From contig SMMW01000585.1 in NCBI GenBank assembly GCA_004794655.1, forward strand, positions 3,490,001-3,554,000: a stretch of DNA of 64,000 nt, given 5' to 3'. The notes under the pieces are model-generated. The model did not search any database and was not told where the DNA came from. It saw only the letters and a program-made list of their open reading frames with translations. A program made the translations under genes and the position numbers. This DNA is from Marisa cornuarietis (taxonomy: Eukaryota > Mollusca > Gastropoda > Architaenioglossa > Ampullariidae). Below, piece by piece: positions 26,301-36,972 of this stretch; the stretch's first letter is position 1, and every line of letters starts with the position of its first letter.

Positions 26301-28402
26301 GGGTTATCAATGAGAAAATCCTCAAAACTGTGTAAACTGTGTATCAAGAAACTGTAAAATCACACCTTGAATATGAGTCAAACTCCTGGATGATAGCAGC
26401 CAAGAGACACCAACAGACCCTGGACAAGGTCCAGAACCAAGCACTGAGAATAACTGGCACCATGAAAACATCATCAACAGAAAAGATTGAGCAAATAACA
26501 GCATCCTTAGCAAGATAAGAGAGTGCAAGGCACTAGCACAAGCTACCAAGTAAAAAGCACAGCACAGACCACCTAATTAGTGCCAGACAATTGTCAGGCA
26601 GGTTCAAAAGATCAAGCTTTGCAAGAGACACAGGCACTGCTGAGACAACACCAGACATGACTGCCTGCTGAAGGAGAGAACCAGGTCCCTTTAGCAATCT
26701 GCCTTCTTTAAAGTATTAAAGAAGAAAATCAACATGGTGAGGCTTTGTTCACATGCATGCGCAGCTTTTAAAAACACATTTGCTAATTACTGATTTATAA
26801 TAACTATTTTGAAGTACAAATTGATTTAAATCTACTATTGTGCACCATTTTCTCTGTCTCTTCCCCAAATCACCATTTCACAATTGTTATTTCACAGAAA
26901 ATAAATTTGTTAGTTCAAGCACTATGTATAAACTGAAACAAGCTCTGAGTGCAATCTTAAAATGTAAAAGTGCTGAAATTTTAAACTGCAGAGCACTCAC
27001 GCTATCTAAAAATGCACTAGACAAAACAAACACCTTCATTACATTTGATTGCATACAAAAATACACATGCTTTTTCTCAATGTGAAACAAATATAGAGCC
27101 AGAGACATTGTTTTTTTTTAAATCTTATATGTTCATGGCTAGTAAATGACCAGTAAAAAAGACTACTTTATTTGAATATACTATTGTCTCTACTACCCAC
27201 CTGTCTACTCCAAGGTTGTTTAAAAAATCTACTATGAACTCAGCTTTTTCATCTGTGGTATGTGCAAACACATCATCATACTCTTTCTGTACACCCTCAG
27301 TGAGACCATGGCCTGCAACACAGCATGTTCAATGTGGTACAATAAATGTGATTGGAGAATGTACACATGTGAAGAGTGATTAACATCAGGTGACAAACTG
27401 TGTAAGTGGTGTCTTTTCTAGACATTTTGCTTGTTTTGGCATTTTATATCTGTGGTCTGAGACTTTCTTTTGAGTTGTATGTTGTAGACTAATCCCTGCT
27501 CTTCTGCTGCTATGTGGAAACCTATTCCCAAACGTGCTTAGGCAACCCCCTGTTAACAATAACACACTGCCTAACCAGAGAAAGCAAATAAAGAAACCAA
27601 CCTTTGGAAGTCATCTGCCAACTGAAACTCAAATCTTTGGCTTGTGGTTGGTAGTTGGTGCAGCTTGAATGGTTAAACATGTCTAAGATGTGCACATGCA
27701 TGTGCACTTGGGAAGGCGGTTCTTGTGTTTGAGAGAAAGTTGATAACGAGTGAATTAGTGACAAGAAAGAGGAAAGGAAAAAGAAGAGAGAGAGAGGGAC
27801 GAATGTAAACTAAACTGAGACTATCAGCAAAACACAACTATAAATGTCACACCTGGAAAGGATGGCGCTAAAACGCGGCATCCTGACTTCACGCAGGCAT
27901 CCAATATTGGTTGTAAGTCATAGAAAGAACCAGGAGTGGAATGTAGACCGACTACTACCGGTTCTTCAGGATTAAATCTGTCTCCTGGTGATGAGTCAAG
28001 GTAAGCAGTGTCCAGGAATACTCCGCATGGTATGTCTTCCCATCTTTCAACGCTTGTTTGGACATAGATAAAACGTTGTTTCAGCAAGCTACTCTGGATT
28101 ATGGCTGCTTTCTTCACGTTAGTAGTGTCTGATGTCAGAGAAGAACTATTTCTAGCTGTCATGGATTTGGAAGAATGTCGTTTATATCCATTGTGGAACA
28201 TTTTTGTGCTGGTAAGAAAATACGATTGCTTTTGCCAATGTGTTCTATGAACAGAAATTTTAATGTTGAAGACTCGATGCATATTAACTGAAGGACAAAA
28301 CGAGCAATCATTTCGTAGCTGCAGGCGATTTATCTCGGAAATTTGTTTCCTTTGGAATCGCAAAAATCCATAAAAACGACATATAGTTGGACATTGTGTC
28401 AT
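20384..28402 (-). CDS. Alpha/beta hydrolase, DUF1057-like, nucleophile replaced
   Basis: Six minus-strand exons: 28402-27853, 27312-27201, 23000-22875, 22271-22103, 20954-20795, 20514-20384. All have GT-AG junctions and continuous phase, giving 415 residues. Core features: VVVGLHSTPGSFYD (strand and oxyanion-type loop, about residues 148-161), FPGHGLTEG at the exon 1/2 join, the elbow region LLIAHGAACYPAMQ (224-237), the strand VIFFAEDD (335-342) expected to end in the acid, and a late NVHQMH (390-395) as histidine candidate. This resembles the DUF1057 alpha/beta hydrolases. The elbow normally reads G-x-S-x-G; here it is A-H-G-A-A, so the serine is missing. The first ~90 residues are basic and could be a mitochondrial presequence. 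The ATG at 28402 is the first in the open frame and remains uncertain. Confidence 0.8.
21830..21970 (+). repeat. Possible retroelement 3' end
   Basis: An AATAATAATAAGGGGAATTT lead, then AAGGCTCAGTGCGCTTTAC. Similar wording (CTCAGTGCTTAACA) is at about 25430. Likely a short dispersed repeat in the hydrolase intron before exon 5. Confidence 0.3.
24045..24258 (+). mobile_element. 5'-truncated L2-like LINE tail nested in the jockey-like LINE
   Basis: Begins AAGACTGAAGACTCATTTG and ends in CATC/CAT repeats. It is nearly the same as the reversed 50040-50225 tail. Jockey endonuclease reading resumes directly after it (TTTTCTTGTCACTGG), which shows insertion into that element. Confidence 0.7.
25370..25905. 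mobile_element. Unclassified insertion inside the jockey-like LINE
   Basis: Reverse-transcriptase reading stops at GFQKFRCTH and resumes at about 25915. The block opens with AATAATAAATATG and contains CATGCACTCAGTGCTTAACA, like other short dispersed repeats here. On the minus strand 25893-25663 is open for 76 residues and may be a worn LINE C-terminus. Confidence 0.4.
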
Positions 28403-29662
28403 GGCTGTTCTGCTAGTAAATTCAAAGGTTAGAACTCTTTCTTCTGCATGAAGTATCTTCTATTTCCTTTTTCAGGGGCAGAAATGAGAGCACGACGAAG
28501 ACGCTCCAAGAAAGTGCTTTTTAAAAACACGCACATAGGCCTACCCTTGGCAACCTTTAGTAAAATCTTGGCAAACAGTGTCCCCAAAGCTATTTCTCAC
28601 TGCGTCAAATAACACTAAATTAAAGACTATAATATGCCAGATCGCTGAATCTTGTCGCTGTTAGTATTCGTTTGCGCGGCGAAGTTTCAGCGATTCTACC
28701 ACGGACGCAAGTCCCTGATTCCACCAAGCACGCGAGAATGTCCTCTTCGTCATATAGAGTCGCTTCCCTTGGACTACAACGGCGCGTCTGTCATCGTTTA
28801 CGGAGCAGACGACCAAGAAACCCCGAAAAAAGTAACGCCAGATAGCCGTTTTGCGTAGAAAATGTTCTGATATGAAGCAACGCAAGTTCTTTCTTAAATT
28901 AATTAGAAAAACTGCTGGTTACTTAATCTGATAAATGTCAGAGATCAGAAATCCATTAAACTGCAAAAAGCTATCAAATGACCAATTTGAAGAATGGTAC
29001 GTCATAATACGACTACAGGCTTTATAAGTCTATATATCGTAAGTTTACAGTGACAGATTATTATTGTTATTTCACCCATAAAATAAAGCTTAATGAAACT
29101 GTTTTAATCGTATAAAACGTGTTTTCATCGTTACTTTTAACAAACGTACGTACAGGACATCGCAGAATTTAAATTATGAAGAAGTTTGTAAAACCCCAAA
29201 GTGGGCTGAAGATCGAATACGAAGGAACAGATGATAAATAATTACTTCATTTACTTTTGTGCAGTCATCACGTCAAATGATTAGCCATAAGCACATGATT
29301 TTAGGTGTTTGCAAAAGAGGTAATGTCGCATCCGTACTCATCCTCGGTAATATTCGTGATAATGCTTAGACAAATCCGCAAAAAATCAAGAGTAACTATA
29401 TAAGCAGATTATATATGTGAATGTGGAAAGACAAATCTTCTAAATGCTGAATGACTTAAGTAACTCGAAAGTTATTCTGTGATCATTTCTACTTAATAGA
29501 AACACTTACATAAACATCTGTTGCAGCTTAATCATCGCAAGCAGCAGAAATGGAACTGCTTCTGTTAGTCCTGCAGCGAAAAGACAAAGACCTCGATGAA
29601 GTTAACTACATAAGATAAGGCATCTGAGGCGAACGGCTCCTGGGTGTCACTGACAAGCAGTC
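28403..29662. other. Intergenic region between divergent genes
   Basis: Separates the start of the minus-strand hydrolase from the predicted start of the plus-strand membrane protein, so it may hold two promoters. No TATA box or CpG-rich block stands out. Open frames at 28652-28885 overlap on both strands and have no domain signal. Confidence 0.4.
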
Positions 29663-32600
29663 ATGACTAGTGAAGAACAAGGACAACAAGAACAGACGGA
29701 GGACAATAACGACCAGGATGGAGGAGAAGAGGCTGGGCTAGACGCTACCAATGAAGTGGTCGTTAAGTCATTCGAAGGTGTTCTGGGTTTGGGACAGATA
29801 GATAAGAAGAAAAATAAATACATAAATAAATAGGCAGACTGGCAAACAGAGGAGGGAAACTTAACAAACCTCATATATGTCTTTTCTGTGCATGAATTAT
29901 TTCCGAAACTAGACAAGCGAGAGAGATTCAGAATATATAACCACTTAAGTCACATGGAACTTTCCCCTACTTTTAGTTAACTACTCGTGAATATTCCAAT
30001 TTATTAAAAACAAGATTTTTTTGCATCCAAGCAGCATTATTACAAACTTTTGGATTCAACACCAGTGGAAAACTTTGATATCTGTAGTTTGTTCAATTTT
30101 AAATATCAAACTGTGGTAGTGGCTCATCCACTTGTGTCATCGACCTTGGGATTTTTCTGAAATGGTCACTAGAAGGTCAAAAGCTTAATGCACTTTAGTT
30201 ACCACAACTGAATTAAAACTCGTTAAAAATTGTGTTTGACCATTGTCTAAAGAGTTCTCTGATTCACTTCAGTTAGTGTTTATTCATCATAAATTGTACA
30301 TATTGCATAAAAGTCAAGGCTAATTGACTGCGCTGTCTGACAGGGAGTTAAGCGTTTGCCGTCCATTCATGCTTCCTGTTTTTTATTTACAGTTTTGTAA
30401 CTATTAGTGCGTTGGTTGTTTTCAATTAGATGTGCTTATTCCCGAAGGGGTGCTCATCACTATAAGCTGCATCATGGGAATTTTGCTTCTGCTGTTTATT
30501 ATTATCTGCAGTCTGTGAGTAATTTGTCAATATTTTGCTTTGATATCCACATTACGTTTAATTTTTACGTTACAGTTTTAAATCAATGATAGCTTCAAAG
30601 ATGAAGATAATAAAAAGAGACAATGGGAGCGATACGGTCTAGAAGAAAGAGAACATTTTGTAAAAATAAAGAGGAGGGAAAAAAGTATAAAGAAGAAGCA
30701 AAACGATTTGAGAGAAACAGAGAGAGAAAGTTCCTACTTGCAGGCTTATGAGCCCACTGATAACATTCTGAACAGAGTACATCATAGACTTTCGTAAGTG
30801 GAGCAGTGTTTATTAGACAGGTCATAAAAGCCTTGAGGTTTACGTAAAATAATAATAATAATCATGATAATAATAAGTGTACTTGTATTGCGCGGCATCT
30901 CGGCCAAGATAGGCCACACTCTCTGCGCTGACCAGTATTTATAAATGAACATAGGGACTGTGAGATAGGTGTAGGCACTCTGAACAGCATGAAGATGAAG
31001 TACAATAGTAGAAGGTAATGCAATAAATAAAGATATGAAGGGACCTAGGTTTGTGTTTCTAACCCCTTTATTTTCATTTATACCCTCGCAGTAATAATTC
31101 CGTCTAACCTCAAACTGTTGTCCGTGGTTAAAGACTAGTTAAAGTCGTTTGGTCTGCCTTTGAAACGGACGCTGCTCCTCACTGCGCTGAAGCACACCAC
31201 CTTGAGGGAGATGTCAATTTCTAATAATTGTGCAGTAATAATTCCGTCTAACCTCAAACTGTTTTCCGTGGTTAAAGACTAGTTAAAGTCGTTTGGTCTG
31301 CCTTTGAAACGGACGCTGCTCCTCACTGCGCTGAAGTACATCACCTTGAGGGAGATGTCAATTTCTAATAATTGTGCAGAAAAGCAAACTCATAATTGTT
31401 TGGGGTGTTTTTTTTTTTTAGTAAGAACATAACGGAATTAGAAGGATTAGGCTGATGATTTTTAAAATTGCAGAATCTTCGACTTTTTATTTTTTAGCAG
31501 CGAGAACTTATGAATGTGGCGGACGTGCGCATAGGGAATGTTTTTGAACTCTCTTGGCAGCATGGGGAAAAATGCATGCAAACGGACTTTGGATATTGAC
31601 ATTTATGAAAAGCATATCAAAGTCAGTCGACCCTTTTAAAATTAAGTACATTAAATATTTTCCCTAAACTAATCGTAATTGATGTTAACTATCTAGCCGT
31701 TTTTTTTTAAAGACTCATGACTTTATCACTTTTTCTTATTCGGTTTTCGTTAGTTGTCGTTTATTCAGAGTTCATGAAATGCCCTGATCAAACTAAAGCA
31801 TGGCTTCGTGTAACATATCACTTACAGCGTATGCTGACAAATAATTTTTGTCTTGTCTAAAACAGATGGTGCCATTATCGGCGATTACAGCTACGCGAGG
31901 TAATAATGTACTGGAAGGATACTAAATATGAAACAGTTGGTAATACTAAACAGACCAATGGCTCCAAACCGTCAAAGTACAGTAAATTTTAGTAAACTAC
32001 TGAGCAAAAAACTCGAGTGCCCACTTTTGAAACTCAGAAATGAAAATTATGGCGCAGGTACCGCAGAAAAGGAAACAAACAGTGATTTTATGTTGTTTGT
32101 TCAATGCTATTATTTAAATATTTAGCCTCATTCGTTACATCTCTATTTCAAAAAAAGTAATGGCTCGGAAGAAAATTGTTTAAGAAGGCTCTGTAGCCTG
32201 AATAATGGTGCATTGAATATTGGAATATCGGAATAGGACCTCGGTTCTGTTTTGCTGATTTTCAGAACACGAGGTATTGATAGTATGGGGACTTGAGAAA
32301 CGTAGCTGCTTGCATGCTCGTTTTCCAATGATAAGTCGGTAAGGCCAACATCGTCGCACCGTGCGTTGGAAAACAAAGGAAATGTTTTCTAACCCTACCC
32401 TAATGAAGACCCAGTGAGGATGTTAGCACGTCATCCTCGGGAGACAGTTTTCCGCGATGAAAGTACTGACCAGGGCCTAATGCTCACGTGTTCGCGACCA
32501 AGGCGACCCTTACATTAAGGGGTATTGATTGACTGATTGTGGCCTTGCTTGGAGAGGAGATGGGCACCATTAAGTGTATAAGCCCAGAGATAGAACTCTA

Positions 32601-35600
32601 GCTAGACAATACAGAAAAAATATCATGCCGGATCGGTGGAGGCCCAAATCAATAACCACAGCGCACATCAAGGTAGGGAGGTAACTTGAGGATGACAACG
32701 TCACATCTGAGCTGCTGATGTATAACGGAAAGAACTCAGTAAAGCCCCTTACCATTATGTGCCAAAGAGTTTGGGAACGCAAGGAGTGGCCCGAGGAATG
32801 GACGCAATCGCTTGTCATACCCATTTCCAGAGAAAGAGCAAACAGTCTCATAACTACAGAACCATTAGCGTAATTAGTCACCCAAGCAAAGTAATCCCTA
32901 AGATAATGCACTGCGGAGGAGCTGCAGGCGGAAGAGCAAGCTGGCTTTAGAACAGATAGGCGCACAGTTGAACAAATCTTCAACAGTCACATCCTGATAG
33001 AAAAACGTCTACAACACCAAAAGAGAGAGATATTTACTATAACTTACTTGACTTTTAAAAGGCGTTTGACAGAGTCTTGGATGTAGAGCGGTGGCATATG
33101 ATGCGGAAATTCATCATCGAAGAAGGCCTAGATCAAACCGCCGACGCGCTACATGAAAGCTCAGGGAGCTCAGTTCTACTCAGCAATCAAATGGGAGAGT
33201 TCTTTCAAACAGCAGTATGCGTTAATTAAGGGTGCACAATCACCGGTGCAGTTCAACATCTTACCGGAAATATCACGTGAAAGACTCTTTCCTTCGTTTC
33301 CTTCGGTAGAAGGCCCCTATGCAACCTACGTTTGACATTGACCTGATGGCTGGCAGCAACAGCGAGTTGCAGGACCTTACAAACATGCTGACGGACAGCG
33401 CAAATGCATACGGGATGGAGATCAGTACTGACAATAGCAAAGTCATAGTCAACACCAGTGGGCACCACAAAACAGAGGTCTACATTAACGGAGTACAGTT
33501 CAAGGAGGTAAATATAGTTTAAATCCTTGTGGGGAAATGCCATGCTTTCCGAAAATGACAGCTGTATGGCTACATTCACATCAGAATAGCATGAGACGAC
33601 GGCAATGGGAAGGCTGTACAGGATCTGGGCAGCAGTAAAATAAGATTTGCCACCAAATATAGACTGTAAAAAGTCCCTTCTAGCCCCACTCCTTCTGTAC
33701 GATTTTAAGACGTGGACTCTTTTCACTGACACTGAAAGGCGAATCGAAGCATTCGAGATCAAATACTTAAGAAATTCAAACCTACAAAGTCCAACGATTT
33801 TTTTACTGAAAAGCTGACACCAGAAATGTAAAATTAAAGTCTTCCCGCGTTTCTGAAATCAACTTTTGTTGAAGGGACAAATCTAGCTGCATAGTATTTT
33901 GAATCATTTTATAATGGCACGGTATTTATAGAACTACAGAACGGCGTTCAAGTAGAAAAAAAGTGTGGTGCTGCTTCTCAACAGTCACGGTTACCACACT
34001 CACTTTGTAGAAGTTGCTAGGACAAGAACGTGGAACTGTTCTCACTATCAGCGGATTGCACCCACAAACTCCCTGGTCGACATTTTCCTTGGTGGTGTAC
34101 TGGTTAGAAGGTGTGGGCGAGGGGACAAAGCAGGGCTGCAGAACAATGCTCAGATATGTGCGGCATAAAGAAATTGACTTGTTTTCAATTGTACATTTCA
34201 GATTAATTACAAACCGTAGCTGCCCCTTGTTAATACTTGTTATTTGGGGTTAACCTTAAGGTTTTCGTATTTAGTACCCTTCCTACATATGTACCGCTAT
34301 CACTTTGATGTCAACATTTACGACATTTACTATTGTTTCTTTTTGAGGAAAATGCAACTTTAAGTAATTTTTTTAGCAAATCACTAGAAAAAAGGAATTG
34401 TTATCAATGAGAGAACTAGAGAGACAGAGAGAGTAAACTGAATAGAAAATATCCTGAGCTGGGAAAGCTGTGAAAGCTCGTCGAGCGAAACTCATCTCAT
34501 TCTCGTTATAGCATGAAGAGAGACCATTACCACCGCGATCGGTTGTATGCTGATAAGTAAAGTGTAGAATAAAATAAACGAATACTCGAACATGCATGAG
34601 GGTATTTGTTAATTTTAAAGTGGAGAATTCGGGGATTGAGATATTAAGTTTATGTCGTTCATAATACTAAACCAAAAAAGGTCTCTGTCCGTAGGTCTGA
34701 CACCGCATAGAGAAAACTATAGCGTTGGATAATAAAATATAATTTTAGAATTTGTGCGCGGGACTATTTTTTCGTGTTATATATACCAGGAGGCGAGGCT
34801 GATAAAAGCTGGGGTCACCAGAGGGTCTTTGGACAGAATTGCCACGGCCGCCAAACCTAGCTTCAAAGATATTAATGTAAGATCTGACGTAGTACGTTTC
34901 TTAATACGTCTCATATGCCTTTTCTTTAGATGAATCTTTTAGTGTAATTTTTCAGTATGTCTTTTTTGCCCTTGATTGTCATGTGCTTTTGTGAAAGTTA
35001 AATCTCGCTCCCTTCGCTAATGGCAGCAAGACTGTTATTTTCAGATCTGTGTTCAAGATCCGGAACAATCGGATGACCTCCTAATAAGCACAGGGTGGCA
35101 GTCACAGATACCGAGAAGGTCATCTGTGCATAGAGACACACATCGGCAGTCAGAGATACAGATGGGGTTACATAATCACAGAGGCACGCGGCGGCAGTCA
35201 GAGATGCAGCCATTTACAGACCAATACAGTGCAACAGGGCCAAGAGCATCAGCAGACACACATCGGCAGTCAGAGATACAAATGGGACTACATCATCACA
35301 GAGACACGCGGCGGCAGTCAGAGATGCAGCCATTTACAGACCAATACAGTGCAACAGGGCCAAGAGCATCAGCAGACACACATCGGCAGTCAGAGATACA
35401 AATGGGACTACATCATCACAGAGACACGCGGCGGCAGTCAGAGATGCAGCCATTTACAGACCAATACAGTGCAACAGGGCCAAGAGCATCAGCAGACACA
35501 CATCGGCAGTCAGAGATACAAATGGGACTACATCATCACAGAGACACGCGGCGGCAGTCAGAGATGCAGCCATTTACAGACCAATACAGTGCAACAGGGC

Positions 35601-36124
35601 CAAGAGCATCAGCAGACACACATCGGCAGTCAGAGATACAAATGGGACTACATCATCACAGAGACACGCGGCGGCAGTCAGAGATGCAGCCATTTACAGA
35701 CCAATACAGTGCAACAGGGCCAAGAGCATCAGCAGACACACATCGGCAGTCAGAGATACAAATGGGACTACATCATCACAGAGACACGCGGCGGCAGTCA
35801 GAGATGCAGCCATTTACAGACCAATACAGTGCAACAGGGCCAAGAGCATCAGCAGACACACATCGGCAGTCAGAGATCCAGATGGGGCTACATTTTCACA
35901 GAGGCACGCAGCGGGAGTCAGAGATACAGATGGGGTTACATGTTGACAGAAACACACATCGGCAGTCACAGATACAAATGGGACTACATAATCACAGAGA
36001 CACGCGGCGGCAGTCAGAGATGCAGCCATTTACAGACCAGTACAGAGCAACAGAGCCAAAACCATCAAGAGCAGAGTCGGTCAGCCCAACGAATGCTGAA
36101 CGTCTAAACAGGGTGTCAGTATGA
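29663..36124 (+). CDS. Predicted single-pass membrane protein with 40-residue tandem repeats
   Basis: Unrecognised gene. Model: 29663-29777, 30430-30514, 31866-31899, 34790-34876, 35045-36124. All junctions are GT-AG and phases agree, giving 466 residues. Residues 1-38 are very acidic and Gln-rich. A hydrophobic segment at about 46-67 (VLITISCIMGILLLLFIIIC) is followed by WCHYRR, so positive-inside predicts a cytoplasmic C-terminus. There is no signal peptide. Exons 4-5 encode a basic linker (KAGVTRGSLDRIA) and an RRSS site. Then come five identical 40-residue repeats between worn copies, each containing THRQSEIQMGLH and TRRQSEMQ. The end is NAERLNRVSV. The exon-1 donor (GAAG|GTGTTC) is the weakest junction; an alternative lies 10 bp downstream. 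R-R-x-S suggests basophilic-kinase sites, by inference. Confidence 0.6.
30860..31040 (+). repeat. Possible dispersed repeat
   Basis: An ATAATAATAATCATGATAAT lead followed by TGTATTGCGCGGCATCTCGG, in the third-intron stretch of the membrane-protein gene. Its layout resembles the LINE/MITE tails at 21.8 and 25.4 kb. Confidence 0.3.
31088..31375. repeat. 144-bp tandem duplication
   Basis: Copies at 31088-31231 and 31232-31375 differ at only about three positions (GTTGTCCG/GTTTTCCG and GCACACCACC/GTACATCACC). This is a recent duplication in the intron before exon 3 of the membrane-protein gene, with no coding content. Confidence 0.9.
32560..33800 (+). mobile_element. Decayed non-LTR retrotransposon, same family as 3.0-4.9 kb
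   Basis: Pieces of a reverse transcriptase in shifting frames: ISHPSKVIPKI (about 32872), AGFRTDRRTVEQIFNSHI (about 32938), and FKRRLTE-like FDRVLD region (33060). DLMAGSNSELQDLTNMLTDS follows at 33343 with GMEISTDNSKV. The FADD box is altered to FDID. It sits in the intron before exon 4 of the membrane-protein gene. Confidence 0.7.
35123..36060 (+). repeat. 120-bp coding tandem repeat array
   Basis: Units at 35221-35340, 35341-35460, 35461-35580, 35581-35700 and 35701-35820 are identical base for base. A worn unit precedes (35123-35220) and a rearranged one follows (35821-36060). The period is a multiple of three, so copy-number change keeps frame. A second plus frame (35229-36107) also stays open. 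Exon 5 splicing phase selects the frame with THRQSEIQ/TRRQSEMQ. Confidence 0.97.
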
Positions 36125-36972
36125 AAGCGATTATGTCGGTTTGATTTAAAGCAAACGCCTATGCGGCTTGTAAATTGTAATACAAAATTTTTATAAGATT
36201 AGCAAGCCCTACACTTGGGCCTGTAACTCACTGGGGCCGGAATTATTAAGCGAGGGTAAGTTGCTGCTCTGGGGCAACCTGGGTAAGTCAATAGCTTGTC
36301 TCACTACTTAGCGGTGTTCACACACCTCATACGCAGCTTTGCCTTTGGAACTGTAGTAATAAACCAATATCAGAGATGCCATAAGTAAAGGAACATAAAG
36401 CAATATTTACGGAGTCTTCAGTCCCGCTTCGCAACTTTGCAGACAAAATAATTGCCCTCGGTTTTCCCACATTGCCCCAGGGCAACGTTTCACCTCGCTT
36501 CACAACTATAGTTTATTCCACATATTCGATAATTTCATCATCTTCACCAGAGATATTATGTCCGATGTTTGTCAACATCATTAAATGCTTTTTGTCTACA
36601 AACATTTCATCTAACTTGTCCAAACCTCTTCACCCATTTTTCTTTGGCACTCTTGGGATCATCGTTGAAATGACCACACCTTCTGACTATTTTTTTTTAA
36701 AGAGACTGCGCCTAACTGGCATGGAGGAGTTTGTGATCTTGAGATGCCTTGATTTGAAAGGTTTAGATATTTCCCAATGAATAACGTTTGCATCGTTGCC
36801 AGCCATTTTCTGGACTTATTCCCCATCACCATATGCCCTCACAGTATACGTAAATGTCTTGTTAGATTTGACTTAATTTACTTTCAAGTCAGCAATAATC
36901 AGAGTACTAAACATGTCACTATATCATGCTAAAATCTTGCAAAGTTTTTTATTTTGTGACTCGTGGTTTCAG

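Larger units (their letters stand above)
23820..26745 (+). mobile_element. Jockey-like LINE ORF2, dead and twice interrupted
   Basis: The endonuclease part reads in pieces from about 23870 (INIVNYYCSNDNMLALNT) and 24268 (VTGNFNS, the DFN box with D lost), then LDLAFCMDDIHKKISRR near 24406. Reverse transcriptase pieces follow: SSGPDNILKEML (25117), QVGFQKFRC (25337), LYRLFINDLVLELPKG (25931) and LDKVQNQALRITGT-like sequence near 26430. A 24045-24258 insertion splits the endonuclease and a ~25370-25905 block splits the polymerase. It lies in hydrolase intron 2 (23001-27200), antisense to that gene. Confidence 0.75.

Noticed and set aside
29647..29916. Minus-strand 89-codon frame
   Set aside because: Antisense to the first exon of the membrane-protein gene, with Ser-rich reading of a Gln/Glu/Asp-coding stretch.
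35814..36029. Minus-strand frames in the repeat array
   Set aside because: Antisense reading of a coding repeat, with no splice or domain support.
35123..36060. CRISPR-like array
   Set aside because: Units are contiguous 120-bp copies with no unique spacers, in a eukaryotic exon.
35229..36107. Second long plus-strand frame (292 codons) through the 120-bp array
   Set aside because: It is open only because the period is a multiple of three. The phase entering from the exon at 34790-34876 selects the other frame.
36472..36780. Plus-strand 102-codon frame between the repeat exon and the D-K-S-P exon
   Set aside because: Random-looking hydrophobic/Ser composition and no matching splice phase with either neighbour.
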